NCBI GenBank assembly: GCA_036971715.1
Contig: JAVHJL010000007.1
Span: 372,001-436,000, forward strand
From: Arthrobotrys musiformis
Taxonomy: Eukaryota > Ascomycota > Orbiliomycetes > Orbiliales > Orbiliaceae
Direction: 5' to 3'
DNA: 64,000 bases
This document shows positions 1 to 11,044 of this stretch, one piece after another; position 1 is the first letter of the stretch, and each line of letters begins with the position of its first letter. The notes under the pieces are model-generated. The model ran no database searches. It had not been told where the DNA came from and saw nothing but the letters and a program-made list of their open reading frames with translations. The position numbers were made by a program, and so were the translations under genes.

Positions 1-1436
1 AGCTAAAGACGCCAACCACCGCCCACAGGCCTGGATGTTGTAGCCTATTGTGTTGAGGGCGTTGGAACTCCCAATTCGGCACGCCAACCATATGTAAAAT
101 ATGATTGGCCAGCCTGATAGGGATACCAACATCTCTCGAACACTCAGACTACACTCCAGAGATACCACAGGGTCTTACAAAATCAGCAAGGTGGCACATG
201 GTGAAAGGTCTGGTCAGCCTATCGGTTTGGGGGCACATCCGTTGCCACAAGTGGTCAACGTGGTGCCTCCACCCTTCTACTACGACGATTCATTCCGTAG
301 CTTTTGGGCATACCGTTTCTTAACTTTCTTCTTCCGTCCTTTCTTGCATTTTCTTTTTGGTTTTATGTTAGTTTTGAGGGTCTGGTTTACTTGTTTTTGG
401 TGACTCAGGCTTTTCAATTGTCTTTTGTTTATTCGCTTGTTTGTTTTCCATGCTTTTGTATTTAATTCGTTCTATTTTATTCTGCCCATTTTTGTTCACA
501 CGAAATGGGCCTTGATACATATTATACACGAACCCTCTAATATCGTAGACCTTACGCAGTTATAATTTAGTCACCATAGCATCCTTAATCAGCTTCAGTT
601 GTTCCTCGTTATAGTTTTATAACCTGGCCTGAGTTGCATGCCCCGCAGCTGGCCATGGCTAGCTAGGACCAACTTGGTGCAGGTCGTTTTGGCACCGCGT
701 CTGTTTTTTGGCTTCCCTATATTAAACCTCCTAAGTTATTAAATATTATTATTGGCGCAGATTCCTTGAGGCTTGTGAGCCGCCTAGCAGGGTTTATTAA
801 AGCGAGTAACGTTAACGTTGTTATTGCGGAGTTCGTCAAAATACTGCGGACGATCCTTGATAGTAGGTTTTCTTAATGTGCTGTTTTTGTGTTTTTTTCG
901 GTTACCGCGCACAGGCTTTTGAGTCAACTAATGCAGCGGACGTTCAAGATCCTAGCCCTAGTAGCCTGTACCTGCAGGACTTGTGAGGCTCTGATATTTT
1001 GTCAACGGGTTTGAGTTGTCGGTTTGTTCAGTGCCGTTATGCTCCGTTCCGCGGAATGTTTCCGCTTTATATGCCTTTTACGGTTTACCATAACCCCAAA
1101 ACTATTGATTTTCTGACCCCGAGACTACTTTATTACTATATATGACGTATGGCCAGGCGGTATGACTGCCGAAAGTTTGGCGTACTAGGCAGAGCTTAGT
1201 GCCCTAGCGGTTTCGAGACAGGACCCTGGTCGCGGTGATCATGACTGTTTCTTGTGTTGGAGCCTTGTGTACGCGCATTCAGCTTAAATTCGATGTTTTT
1301 GTCGGATCCTCGGTTTGAATTTTATATTCTTGTATAACTCTATAACCCCTATATACCGGCGCTGGCGAAACATATACCCGTTGAACCTTCTAAAAAGCCG
1401 GCCTTCGAAAAACGGCCGAAGTGACATAGGACGGCC
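1..1436. other. Gene-free left edge, possible retroelement relic
   Basis: No intact gene is visible. On the minus strand, roughly 620 down to 300, one frame reads as protein-like sequence broken by stops, including the segment VYDIRGFVYNMYQGPFRV. That resembles the end of a retroelement integrase or a similar domain. This is a weak visual resemblance only. The rest is AT-rich and low in coding signal. Confidence 0.35.
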
Positions 1437-2657
1437 ATGAACACTCCCGATGACGACGGCGCACACCTCTCCTCCCTCAGCGCTTTATTCGGCCTCGCGG
1501 CGCTGGCGATAAATATACTACTACAACCGCACGGCGGGAAGATATGTTCCTTCTCGACGCCGACGAGACGGTATCTTCGGATTTCACCGTTTGTGTGCGT
1601 CGCTGATGCGGTCGGGGTGGTGATTCGGGTTTTTACTTATTTTTTTTATTATAAGATCTCTGTGGGGGCTGCGTGTAGGTTGGCTGTGGTTAGGAGGAGG
1701 GTTGTTGAGGGGGAGGAGTATGTGAGGAAGATGGGGGAGGGGGAGTATTTGAGGTTTATGGAGGGGTCTTTGAATTCTGGGGTTGTGGGATTGGGGGAGT
1801 GGAAGGGGAGGGTGGTGGGGTTTGTATTGTTGGGGTTGGGGCAGTGGGTTAAGATTGTGGCTTGCTCTGGTACAACTTGGACGTCTACGTGGGCTTCGTT
1901 TTATTTCTGGTCGTTTGTGGTTATCGAGGGGGTTAATGCGCTGTCGAGGCGTGTGAGGGAGGAGGAAAGGGATCATCGTGTGTTTTCACGGTTTGGGATT
2001 GATGAATTGGATTTAGAGCACATACTCGATTCATGGGACTGGGGGCTGGGGGGGTTCGCTGTGTCCCAACAAATCGTGATGATTGTGGTTCTGGAGAGGT
2101 GGATTTCGGAGGATGGGAGGGTGCTGCCGTTTTTGGTGTGGGTTTTGATGAGGGTGCTTGCGTGGGTTACCATGCATTTTGTGTTTATGTTTATGGTTAT
2201 TCCTTTTAATGTTTTTAATGATGCGACGAGGGCGACGCATAGGGAGGATGGGGGGTTGTTGGTGTGGAAGAGGGTTGTGGCGGGGGTGCTGCTTTCTTCG
2301 GTGTTTGTGAGTGCGGTGGGGGTTTGGGGGAGGGGGATGCTGGCGTTTTCGCATTTCATGGGGTCGCTTTGTGTTATTTGTTTTGTGTATTCGCTTCGGT
2401 TGTTCCGGCGGGCGAGGGAGGGGGTGTTATTGTTCAGGGAGACGAGGGGGGGTGGTGAAGGTGCGGGTGATGATGGGGATGGGTATGATAGGGAAGCGGT
2501 GGCGAAGAGGGCGGCGGGTGCGTCGACGGAGAGGATGTGGAGCGGGATGGTGGTTGAGTTTGTGGGGTGTGTAGGGCTGTTTGGGGTGTTTGAGTATTTG
2601 TATGTTTATGATGCTGGGAGTACGGGGAGGCCGCGGTGGACGGGGTTTTTGGGGTAG
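1437..2657 (+). CDS. Hypothetical multipass membrane protein (406 aa)
   Basis: A single uninterrupted reading frame from ATG at 1437 to TAG. The product has about nine hydrophobic segments, for example around residues 12-30, 50-72, 125-145, 225-260, 280-300 and 375-395, separated by short charged loops. A glycine/aspartate-rich acidic loop lies near residue 345. I recognise no family, so the function is unknown; the topology suggests an integral membrane protein. The coding strand is extremely G+T rich with many G-runs, unlike the neighbouring genes, and the opposite strand therefore shows long proline/histidine-rich shadow frames. Membrane periodicity is retained along the whole frame, which argues for a real gene. 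Confidence 0.7.
   Translation: MNTPDDDGAHLSSLSALFGLAALAINILLQPHGGKICSFSTPTRRYLRISPFVCVADAVGVVIRVFTYFFYYKISVGAACRLAVVRRRVVEGEEYVRKMGEGEYLRFMEGSLNSGVVGLGEWKGRVVGFVLLGLGQWVKIVACSGTTWTSTWASFYFWSFVVIEGVNALSRRVREEERDHRVFSRFGIDELDLEHILDSWDWGLGGFAVSQQIVMIVVLERWISEDGRVLPFLVWVLMRVLAWVTMHFVFMFMVIPFNVFNDATRATHREDGGLLVWKRVVAGVLLSSVFVSAVGVWGRGMLAFSHFMGSLCVICFVYSLRLFRRAREGVLLFRETRGGGEGAGDDGDGYDREAVAKRAAGASTERMWSGMVVEFVGCVGLFGVFEYLYVYDAGSTGRPRWTGFLG
1778..1855 (+). repeat. G-run cluster with G-quadruplex potential
   Basis: About nine runs of three to five G occur within about 80 bases of the coding strand, separated by loops of one to about ten bases. This fits the general G3+N1-7 quadruplex pattern. It lies inside the membrane protein gene. 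Confidence 0.5.
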
Positions 2658-3188
2658 TTATCGATATATCATTGTTCATTTACTCGTTAGTATACTAATT
2701 TACCTGGAAGTCATTGTATATGTGGACATAGGCCTGGAAGTGTGCTAGAATATGCATTCAACTAGATTAACAGATAGTAGATATAGGCAATATCAGTTTT
2801 GAAGGATATTATTTAGAGATCCCTGAAGTATATGTTCAGTAGTACCTATTTCTTTATTAGAATTGCATAGTAATGTATAAATAGGGGCAAGACATCCGAT
2901 TGCCAACCTGTGAGCGTATTAGATATAATCATATGAGGGGGTCTGGGGGAGAGACAATTGTGCGTTTAGTCTGTTGGATTATTTTGTGGAACGTGGAACA
3001 GGCTGTGGCTGGAAATGGCAACGGGGGTTGGCAGTCCGTGGCTGCATCGCCCCAGAATATCCTCCAGAAAATGACGAGCGGCTGCATCAAAACACCATCC
3101 AGCACAGACCACCTTCCACACTTTCCATCCAACCACCACCACCCGTCTGCGATCTATATATACCCTATTGTTATCGAATACAGCGACC
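2658..3188. other. Intergenic spacer and promoter of the HTATSF1-like gene
   Basis: AT-rich spacer with no convincing gene. A TATATATA-like stretch near 3154 lies about 35 bases before the downstream ATG and may be the promoter TATA element or part of the leader. Confidence 0.4.
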
Positions 3189-4727
3189 ATGGCAGACGAA
3201 TCCGCGCCTGTCGAATCGCCCTTCGATGCTCGCGGGTTCCCCATCACCATCGCCGGTCTAAACCAAGACGAGCGCGTTTCGTTCTCCAAACTCACCGGGA
3301 AGTACAATTTGGAACAAGAGGACGGGACCGAATTCGAGTTCGATGAGAAGTTGAAGCGGTGGTATGAAGTGGTATGTCCCATCCTCTCGATCACCCCGTT
3401 ACACACATCCCCCCTACTCCTACTTCCCTATCATATCCCAAAAACTCCCAAAAAAAACTCCACGAAAAATTTCGTTGATGATTCTTTTCTTCTTCTTCTC
3501 CATCAAGACCTTTCCACCCACCCCGGAGCGTTTGAATGAGGCGCGGAGAAATGAAAGAAGAGAGAAATATATAGGGGGAATGCAATATTTTGACCTTTGA
3601 ATAAACCATTGGTGGTTTTTTCTTATTCTATATAGCTTGATGATTCTCTGGCCGAAGAACAATCCAAAGCTTACGGCCCCGTTGATGGAACCGAATCAGT
3701 GAATACGCGGAATAAGAAACGGAAGAACGAGCATGACAATGAAGCGAATGTGAGTCTTTTATACCTCCTATCCGACTGTGGGTTGTAGTTAATAATACTG
3801 ATTGTTCTGTAGCAACCGGAAATCAATAATGCCAAACGGTCGAAAAAGAATGGAAAATCGGACCAACCTGCCGCCCCGCGCGTCAACAAGGCTGTATACG
3901 TTACGAACCTCCCGCTCGATGCGACCGCCCAAGAAGTCGAAGAGTTGTTTTCGAAATACGGTGTTCTGGCGGAGGAAATCGACAGCGGGAAAAAGAGAGT
4001 AAAGTTGTACACGGACGATAATGGGAATGCGAAGGGAGATGCTCTGATTGTATACTTCCGTCCGGAAAGCGTAAACCTTGCGATCCAGATGCTGGACGAT
4101 ACGGATTTCAGAATGGGCGTTGGCGATGCCGGTGGGAGGATTAAAGTCCAAGCGGCGGATTACAGCTACAAGGCCCAACAGGATGCGCCGCAGGATAAGA
4201 AAATGACGAGAGACAAAAAGAAGATTATAGCGAAGAGTCAAAAGTTGAATAATAAACTGGCGGACTGGGACGACGATGATCCGGCGACGGTGAATACGTC
4301 ATCGAGGTTCGATAAGGTGGTTATCCTGAAACATATGTTCACCCTGAAGGAGTTGGAGGAGGATCCTGCGGCCATGTTGGATATTAAGGAGGATATTCGG
4401 GAAGAGTGTTCGAAGCTTGGGGAGGTTACGAATGTGACTTTGTACGATGACGAGGAGGCTGGGGTTGTCAGTGTCAAGTTTGGGGACGAGGCCAGTGCGC
4501 TTGCTTGCGTTAGGGTACGTTATAAAATTCTTATTTTTTGAAGGGTTTGGTGCTAACTGTTTGAATAGATGATGGATGGACGACATTTCTCGGGTGCAAA
4601 AGTGGAGGCATATATCTACGATGGACAAGAGCGTTTTAAGAAAAAGAAGGCCCATGATACCGATGCTGAAGAAAGCTCGAGATTGGATAAGTTTGGCACT
4701 TGGTTGGAAGAAGAGGGCGCGAATTAG
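3189..4727 (+). CDS. HTATSF1/CUS2-type U2 snRNP-associated splicing factor
   Basis: Four exons: 3189-3371, 3636-3749, 3813-4514 and 4569-4727, giving 385 aa with phases that join cleanly. Residues about 125-220 form a first RRM (starts KAVYVTNLP) and about 265-370 form a second, degenerate RRM of the U2AF-homology type, ending in the DKFGTWLEEE tail typical of this family. The N-terminal part carries a WYEV segment and a basic KKRKNE linker suited to nuclear import. Family knowledge: yeast Cus2 and human Tat-SF1 bind U2 snRNA and SF3b1 during prespliceosome assembly. The gene ends about 300 bp from the convergent ATP10 gene. The family call is strong; exon 1 length depends on the first AUG. 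Confidence 0.9.
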
Positions 4728-5024
4728 CATCAACATAAGGAATGAATTAATGGTACTGCACGGGAGCTCAAGTTCGGTGGACGGTGTGTCTTGCATATGT
4801 CTTTTTAGTGTAGACAACTTGGTTTGTGGCACCGAGTCACTCTTCGCGGGGCGAATCTTTTACGGGCGGTTTTGTCCTAACGGATTGTACGATACTGGTT
4901 AAAGTTAATGAGCAGGCTATATGCATCATTATAATAATGTTCAAACTTTTGGCGGGGTTTATACGGGTATCCTTATTTACATACAGTGGAAAGGTAGGTG
5001 GCGTACGTATACATGAATTATGAT

Positions 5025-6137
5025 CTACTCCGGCTTCTTCTTTTTCTTCAGCTCCTCTCTTCTTTGTTTTTCCGATACCACCAGCATCTCGAGATTGTTC
5101 TTCAACGCTGCTCTCTCCTCATCACTTGCCTCTGCGCACCCGACCCAGCGTATCCTGCACATAGCATCGACAAGGTACACGAATCCGATCCTCTCGTTCA
5201 GCATAGCTATCGACTCCTTGACCTGGTTTGAAACACCTTCCCTTACAAAAAGGTACCGTGCGTGCTTTTCTTCTCCTAGTTGTTTTCTAATGTTTCCCAT
5301 GGACATGAGGACGACCCATGCCTTCAGGAAGTTCTCCTGCAGGTTGATGTTCACCCTCTGCCAGACGCCGTCTTGCGGTGGGAGCGGTTCGCTCATGAGA
5401 CGTTTGATGTGGTCGTCTGGGGTTGATATGTATTCATTCTTCAGTAATTCCGACCCGGCGAAGTCGTCTTCGAGATCCTTCATCCATGTTCTTAGTTGTT
5501 CGTCGGCCCATACGTTTGTGGAGAGGGTTACGAGGGAGACACGGTCTGCGAAGAGGGTTGTGGAGTCGACTTTATCCGGGGTGAGGAGGGTTCGGCCGCG
5601 GATGTTGGGGAAGTAGAGGGATTTTTCGGATTTGAAGGTGCGAGGGGGGGAGATGAAGAGTTTTCCCTTTTGGTGGCGCATGTCGGAGAAGTCTTGGAAG
5701 TAGGATTTTGTCCATTCTTGGGCTCTTTTTGGAGATTATTAGTATGGATATGTGAGTGGTGTATGGAATGGGGGGAAGTACAGTTCTTTCCGCCGCCGTA
5801 GGTGTCTATCGTAGTTTTGGAAGTCCTCTCGTCGCTGTTTCATGGATCGGAGGTCCTTTCCGTGGTTTTCACCGGCGAATGGGGGGGAGTATTGACCGAT
5901 TGGTCTGGACAGTTGGACGATTTCGACGGAGTCCTTTTCCTTTGTGACCTTGGGGCGGGAGACGGTCTCGTATGGGGCCGGTGGAGGGGGTGGTGGAGGG
6001 GTACTATCACCCGTGGGAGGTTGAGGTTGGGGTTGAGGTTGAGATGCATATTGGCGGTTGATGTTGGAGAAGAGCACTCTGCCGGCCGTTCTGGCCTGTG
6101 TCACCAGCGGTGTTCTTGATGTCGGCCGGAGTATCAT
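5025..6137 (-). CDS. ATP10: Mitochondrial ATP synthase assembly factor ATP10
   Basis: Two exons on the minus strand, 6137-5782 and 5724-5025, giving 351 aa. The intron is 57 bp with a CTAAT branch site. The N-terminus is arginine/serine-rich and acid-free, as in a mitochondrial presequence, followed by a repetitive PQ stretch and a polyproline run. The conserved body begins near residue 80 (RPIGQYSPPF, then LRRRKEL) and ends in a lysine-rich tail. Family knowledge: Atp10 is an inner-membrane chaperone for subunit 6 (Atp6) during assembly of the FO sector of ATP synthase. The start shares a 387 bp divergent promoter with the BRCT repair gene. The family call is confident. Confidence 0.92.
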
Positions 6138-6524
6138 GGTGACTTGGTTGCTGGCCGGGTAGCTATGTGGGACAGATCGAATCGGAGTTGAAATTTAGGC
6201 CGAATGGGGAAAGCATCGGGTTTGTGGTCACGTGGCTTTCGCGAATCTTGGATCCATGGAAACAAACGGTGGACGCGGTTGGGCGTGCGCGACGGGGTAC
6301 ATGGTGGGTCATGGCAATGCCATAACAACGTTTTTGGCTGTTTTCCCAACGTCGACTGCTCCTCCAACGCTCATTCCTTTCCTCACTTTCATACCCATAT
6401 CCTGTAGAGAAGTACCTGCTATTCCCAGGATCGCGTCCTATGTTATCTACGACGACCAATATTGCTACCACCACAGCTACCACTACAACATAGATTGCAT
6501 AATCGCACCTTCATCTACGGCAAA
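6138..6524. promoter_or_regulatory. Divergent promoter, ATP10 / BRCT protein
   Basis: 387 bp between two divergent start codons, so both promoters must lie here. I see no distinctive motif beyond ordinary mixed sequence. Confidence 0.5.
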
Positions 6525-9500
6525 ATGGCAGCTTCAAAGCAGAAGCCGCTATTCAACGATATCAACTTCACCCTGATCAGAGGCCCCCACTTCTGCGGAG
6601 ACGAATATGACAAAGTACGTGCGAGCTATATCTACTCATCTACTCATCTTACCATCAGGTCTAACAGTATTCTTTGTTTTGCTCAAAAAATTAAAGGTCA
6701 GACAACATCTCCTCGACCACGGAGCCGTCGAAGTCGAGCTGGAACCAAGCTCCCAGGGTATCCCGACCATCAACCTTGAAGATACGACACATATAATCTC
6801 CCCGGACATCGAATTCTCGGAGTTCTCGGAGCTGGAGCGTCGGAGGCTGGCCGGGGAGATCGATCAGCGGATGTTGACGGTGACGAAGCCGTCGTGGGTT
6901 TATGATTCGATTATGAAGAAGAGGACGCAGAATGTGAGGGCGTACAACGCCGATCCCAGGATGATTTTTTCGGGGATCGATGCTGTGATTGCGGATTTGC
7001 CGGAGGGGGATGGGGAGGCTATCTGTGGTGGGATTTTGGCCATGGGGGGGTTGTATAAGACTTCTCTGTCCAAGTTGACGACGCATATTGTTGCCTTGAC
7101 GTTGGATAATGTATGACTTTTCCCCCTCTTTTTTTTCAAAAAAAAAAAAAAACAAAAAAAAAAAAAGGATTGGACGGCGGATGGCTAAAGGTTTCGTTTT
7201 TTTTTTTTAGGAAATATGCAAGACGGCATTGGAGAAGGGATTGGGGGCGAAGATTGTTATGCCGCATTGGTAAGTTATTTGACATGCTGTTCTAGGGGCC
7301 GGATGAAGCTAATTGATCTTCAGGTTCGATGACTGTCTCAAGCTGAACCGCAGGATAGACGAGACGCCCTACCTACTTCCTAATGCCGATATCATGACGA
7401 TGAAAGCTAGCGATCCTCTCCCTTACCCCGCCGTCAACCTCACGCACACCCACGACCACCGTGAGAAACTGGAAGTAGACCCGAAATACATGCGCCGTGA
7501 AACCACAATCTTCACGGGGAAGACCTTCTACTTCAGCAACGACCTAGGATTGAACGAAAAGCTTTTAAAAATCATAACGGATATCGTCATCCAAGGCAGC
7601 GGGAAGATTGCTACTGAGATTGGTGGTGCGAACGTCCTCGTTTGTCCGTGGAGGCATGGGGATGATTATATTTACGCCAGCAAGAAGGGGATCGATGTTG
7701 GGAATTTGACGTGGTTGTATTGGATGACCACGAGGTTGGAGTGGGTTTCGCCCAGGAAGTTCTTGTTGCATTATCCTAGAGCTAAGATTCCCATTCCCGG
7801 GATGGAGGAGATGGTGAGTATTCCTATAAACCTCATGCTGGGGTTTTGTGCTGTACTAATTCTTGGATTTCTAGATCATATCGGTTTCGAACTACAACGG
7901 TGACGCCCGGATGTATCTCGAAAACCTGATAGAAGCCGCGGGAGCAACCTTCACGCGGGCCCTCAAACCCGAAAACACGCACCTGATCACCGCCCGGGAC
8001 CACTCGGACAAAGTCGACGCCGCGAGGGAGTGGAACACGAACATTGTCAACCATCTGTGGTTGGAGGAGACTTATGCGAAATGGGAGATCCAGACGCTTA
8101 CCAATTCGAAATACACGACTTTTCCGAAGCGTACAAATCTTATGGAAATTGTTGGGCAGACGAGGATTGATTTAGAAGCGATTTCTCATGTGTTTTTCCC
8201 GAATGATGAAGAGGAGGAGGAAGAAGAGGAGGAGGAGGAGGAGGAGGAGGATGGGGATGTGGAGATGGCTGATGCGGATGCGGATGAAGGTGATAAGCAG
8301 AAGAAATCTAAAGGGAAAGGGAAGGCTAAAGTGGAAGATGAGGAAGAGCAGGAAGAGGAACAGGAAGAAAGGGAGGAGGAAGACGAAGAGGAGGAAGAAA
8401 AGGAGGTTGAGAAGAAGCCAGCGAAGAAGGCCGGGAGACCCAAAGGATCGAAATCGAATTTATTACAAGATCCGACAGAGACCCCACGGGGTAACAGGAG
8501 GGTATCGGCACTTCTACTAGAGACACCCAAAACGACAACCCTCGGTAGCTCGCCACCCATGTCAACGGGAAGCCGGAAGGCGAAGGAGAGCGCGACGAAG
8601 AAACTTCACGAGATTATGCCAGATGTACTGAAGTTTGAGAAGGAGAAGAAACGAAAGGGAGGAGTCACCCACGGTGGCAGACGAAGCAATACCCCCGAGG
8701 CTGAGACAAGTACTAAAGGACCTAAGAAGAGGAGCTTGCCGGAGGAGGAGCCTGAGCCTATGGACGAAGACGAAAAGCCCGAAAAGCCCAAGAAGCAGAA
8801 GAAGAAGTCGATGGAGAAAGTCGTTACTTCGGTGTATCTGCTCCTAACGTCCCATCAGGCGTGGATCGATCGCCCGAGCCGGGAGGAAAGCGATAAGGTT
8901 TGTTTTTTCCCTATATACATCTACTTCAGAGAGCTGGCACTGACGTAAAGTAACAGAGGGCGCTCCGAGAAATCGGCATTCAGTGTATAGAAAACCCGGA
9001 CGCCCATGTCACGCATGTATGCGCCCCCCGTGTCGTCCGAACCGAGAAATTTGTCTGCGCATTAGCCCGAGCGCCCATTATCGTCAACTCCAGCTGGGTT
9101 GACGAGTGCTTGAAGCAGAAGTCTATTGTCGATACGAAGCCGTATCTTCTCAAGGATGCAGAGGGGGAGAAGAAACTAAAGATCAACCTCAAGGAGTCGC
9201 TGGAGAGAGCGAAAGAGAACGAAGGGAAACTACTGGAAGGGTTGACTGTTTATGTGACACCGAACGTCTCACCGGGCTTCGAGACGTTCAAGAAGATTGT
9301 GGAAGCGAATTCCGGGTCGGCGGCGTTATTTAAGGCGGTGAAGAGGGGTGGGATTGCAGCGAACAAGGAGGCGTCGACGTCAAAGAGGCTGGTACTTATT
9401 ACGGCATCGAAGGATGAGAAGCTGTGGGCTGGATTCAAGAAGATGGCAAAGGAGGCCGGGTGGGATCCTTTGGTCTACAGTACGGACTGGCTGCTGGATG

Positions 9501-9553
9501 CCGCCATGACGCAGAAGCTGGTGTGGAGCGATAAGTTTAACTTGTCGAAGTAG
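6525..9553 (+). CDS. Multi-BRCT DNA-damage scaffold, Rtt107/Brc1 type
   Basis: Six exons: 6525-6614, 6697-7110, 7211-7269, 7324-7813, 7875-8897 and 8957-9553, giving 890 aa. The first about 440 residues hold four BRCT repeats. A linker follows with a long poly-glutamate run (from about residue 461), basic clusters and a GRPKGSK AT-hook-like motif. A C-terminal BRCT pair begins near 663 and 786 (typical tryptophans in NSSWVDECL and STDWLLDAA). This 4+2 layout is that of S. pombe Brc1 and S. cerevisiae Rtt107. Family knowledge: these read phosphorylated H2A through the C-terminal pair and support replication-fork repair with Smc5/6 and Slx4. The second intron contains poly-A and poly-T tracts. 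The third exon is only 59 bp. Confidence 0.9.
8205..8250 (+). repeat. GAG/GAA microsatellite coding poly-glutamate
   Basis: In-frame run of GAG and GAA codons in the linker of the BRCT protein, followed by further acidic tracts to about 8410. It is likely length-variable. Confidence 0.7.
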
Positions 9554-9938
9554 ACCTCCTTCCCCCCAATTTCCTCTCTTGTCTCTTATATCCACCGACT
9601 ATTCACCTCGAAGGGGAGGCGGAATTATCATGAAGGTGTTACTTACTTATTTGGCGTTATGACGTTTTTACTCTCAGATACTGTACACACTAGCAGAGCC
9701 TGTACTATAATGAAAGCGCCCGACTCAAGACCTTGAACCCAGATTATTATTACTATCATGCGCTACTTTCTTGAGTAGCGTGCGATGGAATTCAATGCAA
9801 TGCAATACAATGCACATTCGGGGTATATTGATGAGGACTAAATAACAATAGCAATAGAAATAGCAATAGTAATGATAATAAAGGATAAAAAACAGGCACA
9901 CCAACTCCGGAGATGCTAACAAAGCGACGCAAGTGAAA
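9554..9938. other. Convergent 3' spacer
   Basis: Between the stop codons of the BRCT gene and VPS25. It holds AT-rich 3'-UTR-like sequence with repeated AATAGCAATAG-like units near 9845-9870. No gene seen. Confidence 0.4.
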
Positions 9939-10548
9939 CTACCAGACCTTGACACCCTTATCGTCGCCGACACTGAATATCTGGGCCTGGCCCTTCTTGA
10001 CGAGGACGTTCAAACACTTGACGAGCATGGCCTGGTCCATGCCGTACCACTCCTTGTCGGTGGTGTTATCCCCCTCGGTTAGTTCGAGGAGGGTGAGGAC
10101 GGTGCCCTTCTGGCCGGTCTCATCGATCCAGGAGTATATCTGGGAAGCAAAGTCCTCGGGGGTGCGCCAGTAGATGTAGGCGATTGACTTGTCGGGGGAG
10201 AGCCATTCTGCGTTCTGGGAGGCGACGAGGTCGGAGATGATTTCACGGATTGTGGGGAGGGGGAGTTTTCCTTTTGGTAGAGGTTAGTTTATGATTATTG
10301 TGATGCTGATTGTTGAAGAGGGGGGGTGGGGGGGTATTACGGCTGATGGACTTATTGTAGAAGAGGTCGGTGTCCATCGCATCGACGAGGTTGAGGCGCC
10401 AGATCTTGTGGGCGCGGGCGTAGGAGAGGATGAAGGCGCGCCATTGGGAGAGCTGGGAGGACCACGAGGAGGCGTTCGGCTGGCGGGTGTAGAAGGGCGG
10501 GAAGCTGTAGAATTCGGGGAAGTATGCGGGGAGGGTCTTGTCTGCCAT
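9939..10548 (-). CDS. VPS25: ESCRT-II subunit VPS25
   Basis: Two exons, 10548-10341 and 10270-9939, giving 179 aa, close to the usual length of about 175-200. The N-terminus has the family PPF motif (YSFPPFYTRQP) and the segment WRAFILSYARAHKIW. Two winged-helix domains follow, the second ending in KKGQAQIFSVGDDKGVKVW. Family knowledge: Vps25 is the two-copy arm of ESCRT-II that recruits Vps20 on endosomes for multivesicular-body sorting. The 69 bp intron has a CTAAC branch site and joins in phase 1. Divergent with MED16. Confidence 0.93.
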
Positions 10549-11044
10549 TTTTATCTTTTATTTTTTATTTTATTTTATTTTAATTTGTTTTATTTTATTG
10601 TATTTTATTTGATATCGATGAAGCCGAAGATGTGCTCTCATGATGGCGATTTTGTATGTGTCGGCGGGGTGGCCGTGGTGGAGGAGCGGATTAAGTAATT
10701 GGAGCTGGCTGCAGCTGCCCAGAGCTTCGGGCGGGAACAAACGCGTCGTCCAGGCAGGCCATCTGTGTTCCGCCGCAAACCTGCGCCTGCATTCAACTAT
10801 CTCCAATACATCCACATCCACATCCACATCCACATCCACATCTACAACCACATAGTTTATCTACGACTCGATCGCACGATAATAATATCAATCCCGCTCC
10901 GACAATCATCCAAAAGTACTGCTTTCAAATCAGCGACAGCGACCGGTATATTAGTCGAGTACTCGAGGTTCGTGCAAAGGGTTACCTTGCCGGGTAGCAA
11001 AGCACAGCGGAGGGTCGTGCGTGTCGCACGTGCGAAGAGAAGCC
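10549..11044. promoter_or_regulatory. Divergent promoter VPS25 / MED16 with microsatellites
   Basis: 496 bp between start codons. It contains TTTTA-repeat sequence at about 10557-10615 and a CACATC hexanucleotide array at about 10808-10843. Both promoters must lie here. Confidence 0.55.
10808..10843. repeat. CACATC hexanucleotide microsatellite
   Basis: About five to six tandem copies of CACATC/CATCCA between the divergent VPS25 and MED16 starts. Confidence 0.8.

Noticed and set aside
1584..2359. Long minus-strand frames opposite the first membrane protein
   Set aside because: They are Pro/His-rich shadows produced by the G+T-rich coding strand and have no domain.
8186..8560. Serine-rich minus-strand frame
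   Set aside because: It is antisense to the poly-glutamate linker of the BRCT protein; GAG/GAA codons read as serine-rich on the other strand.
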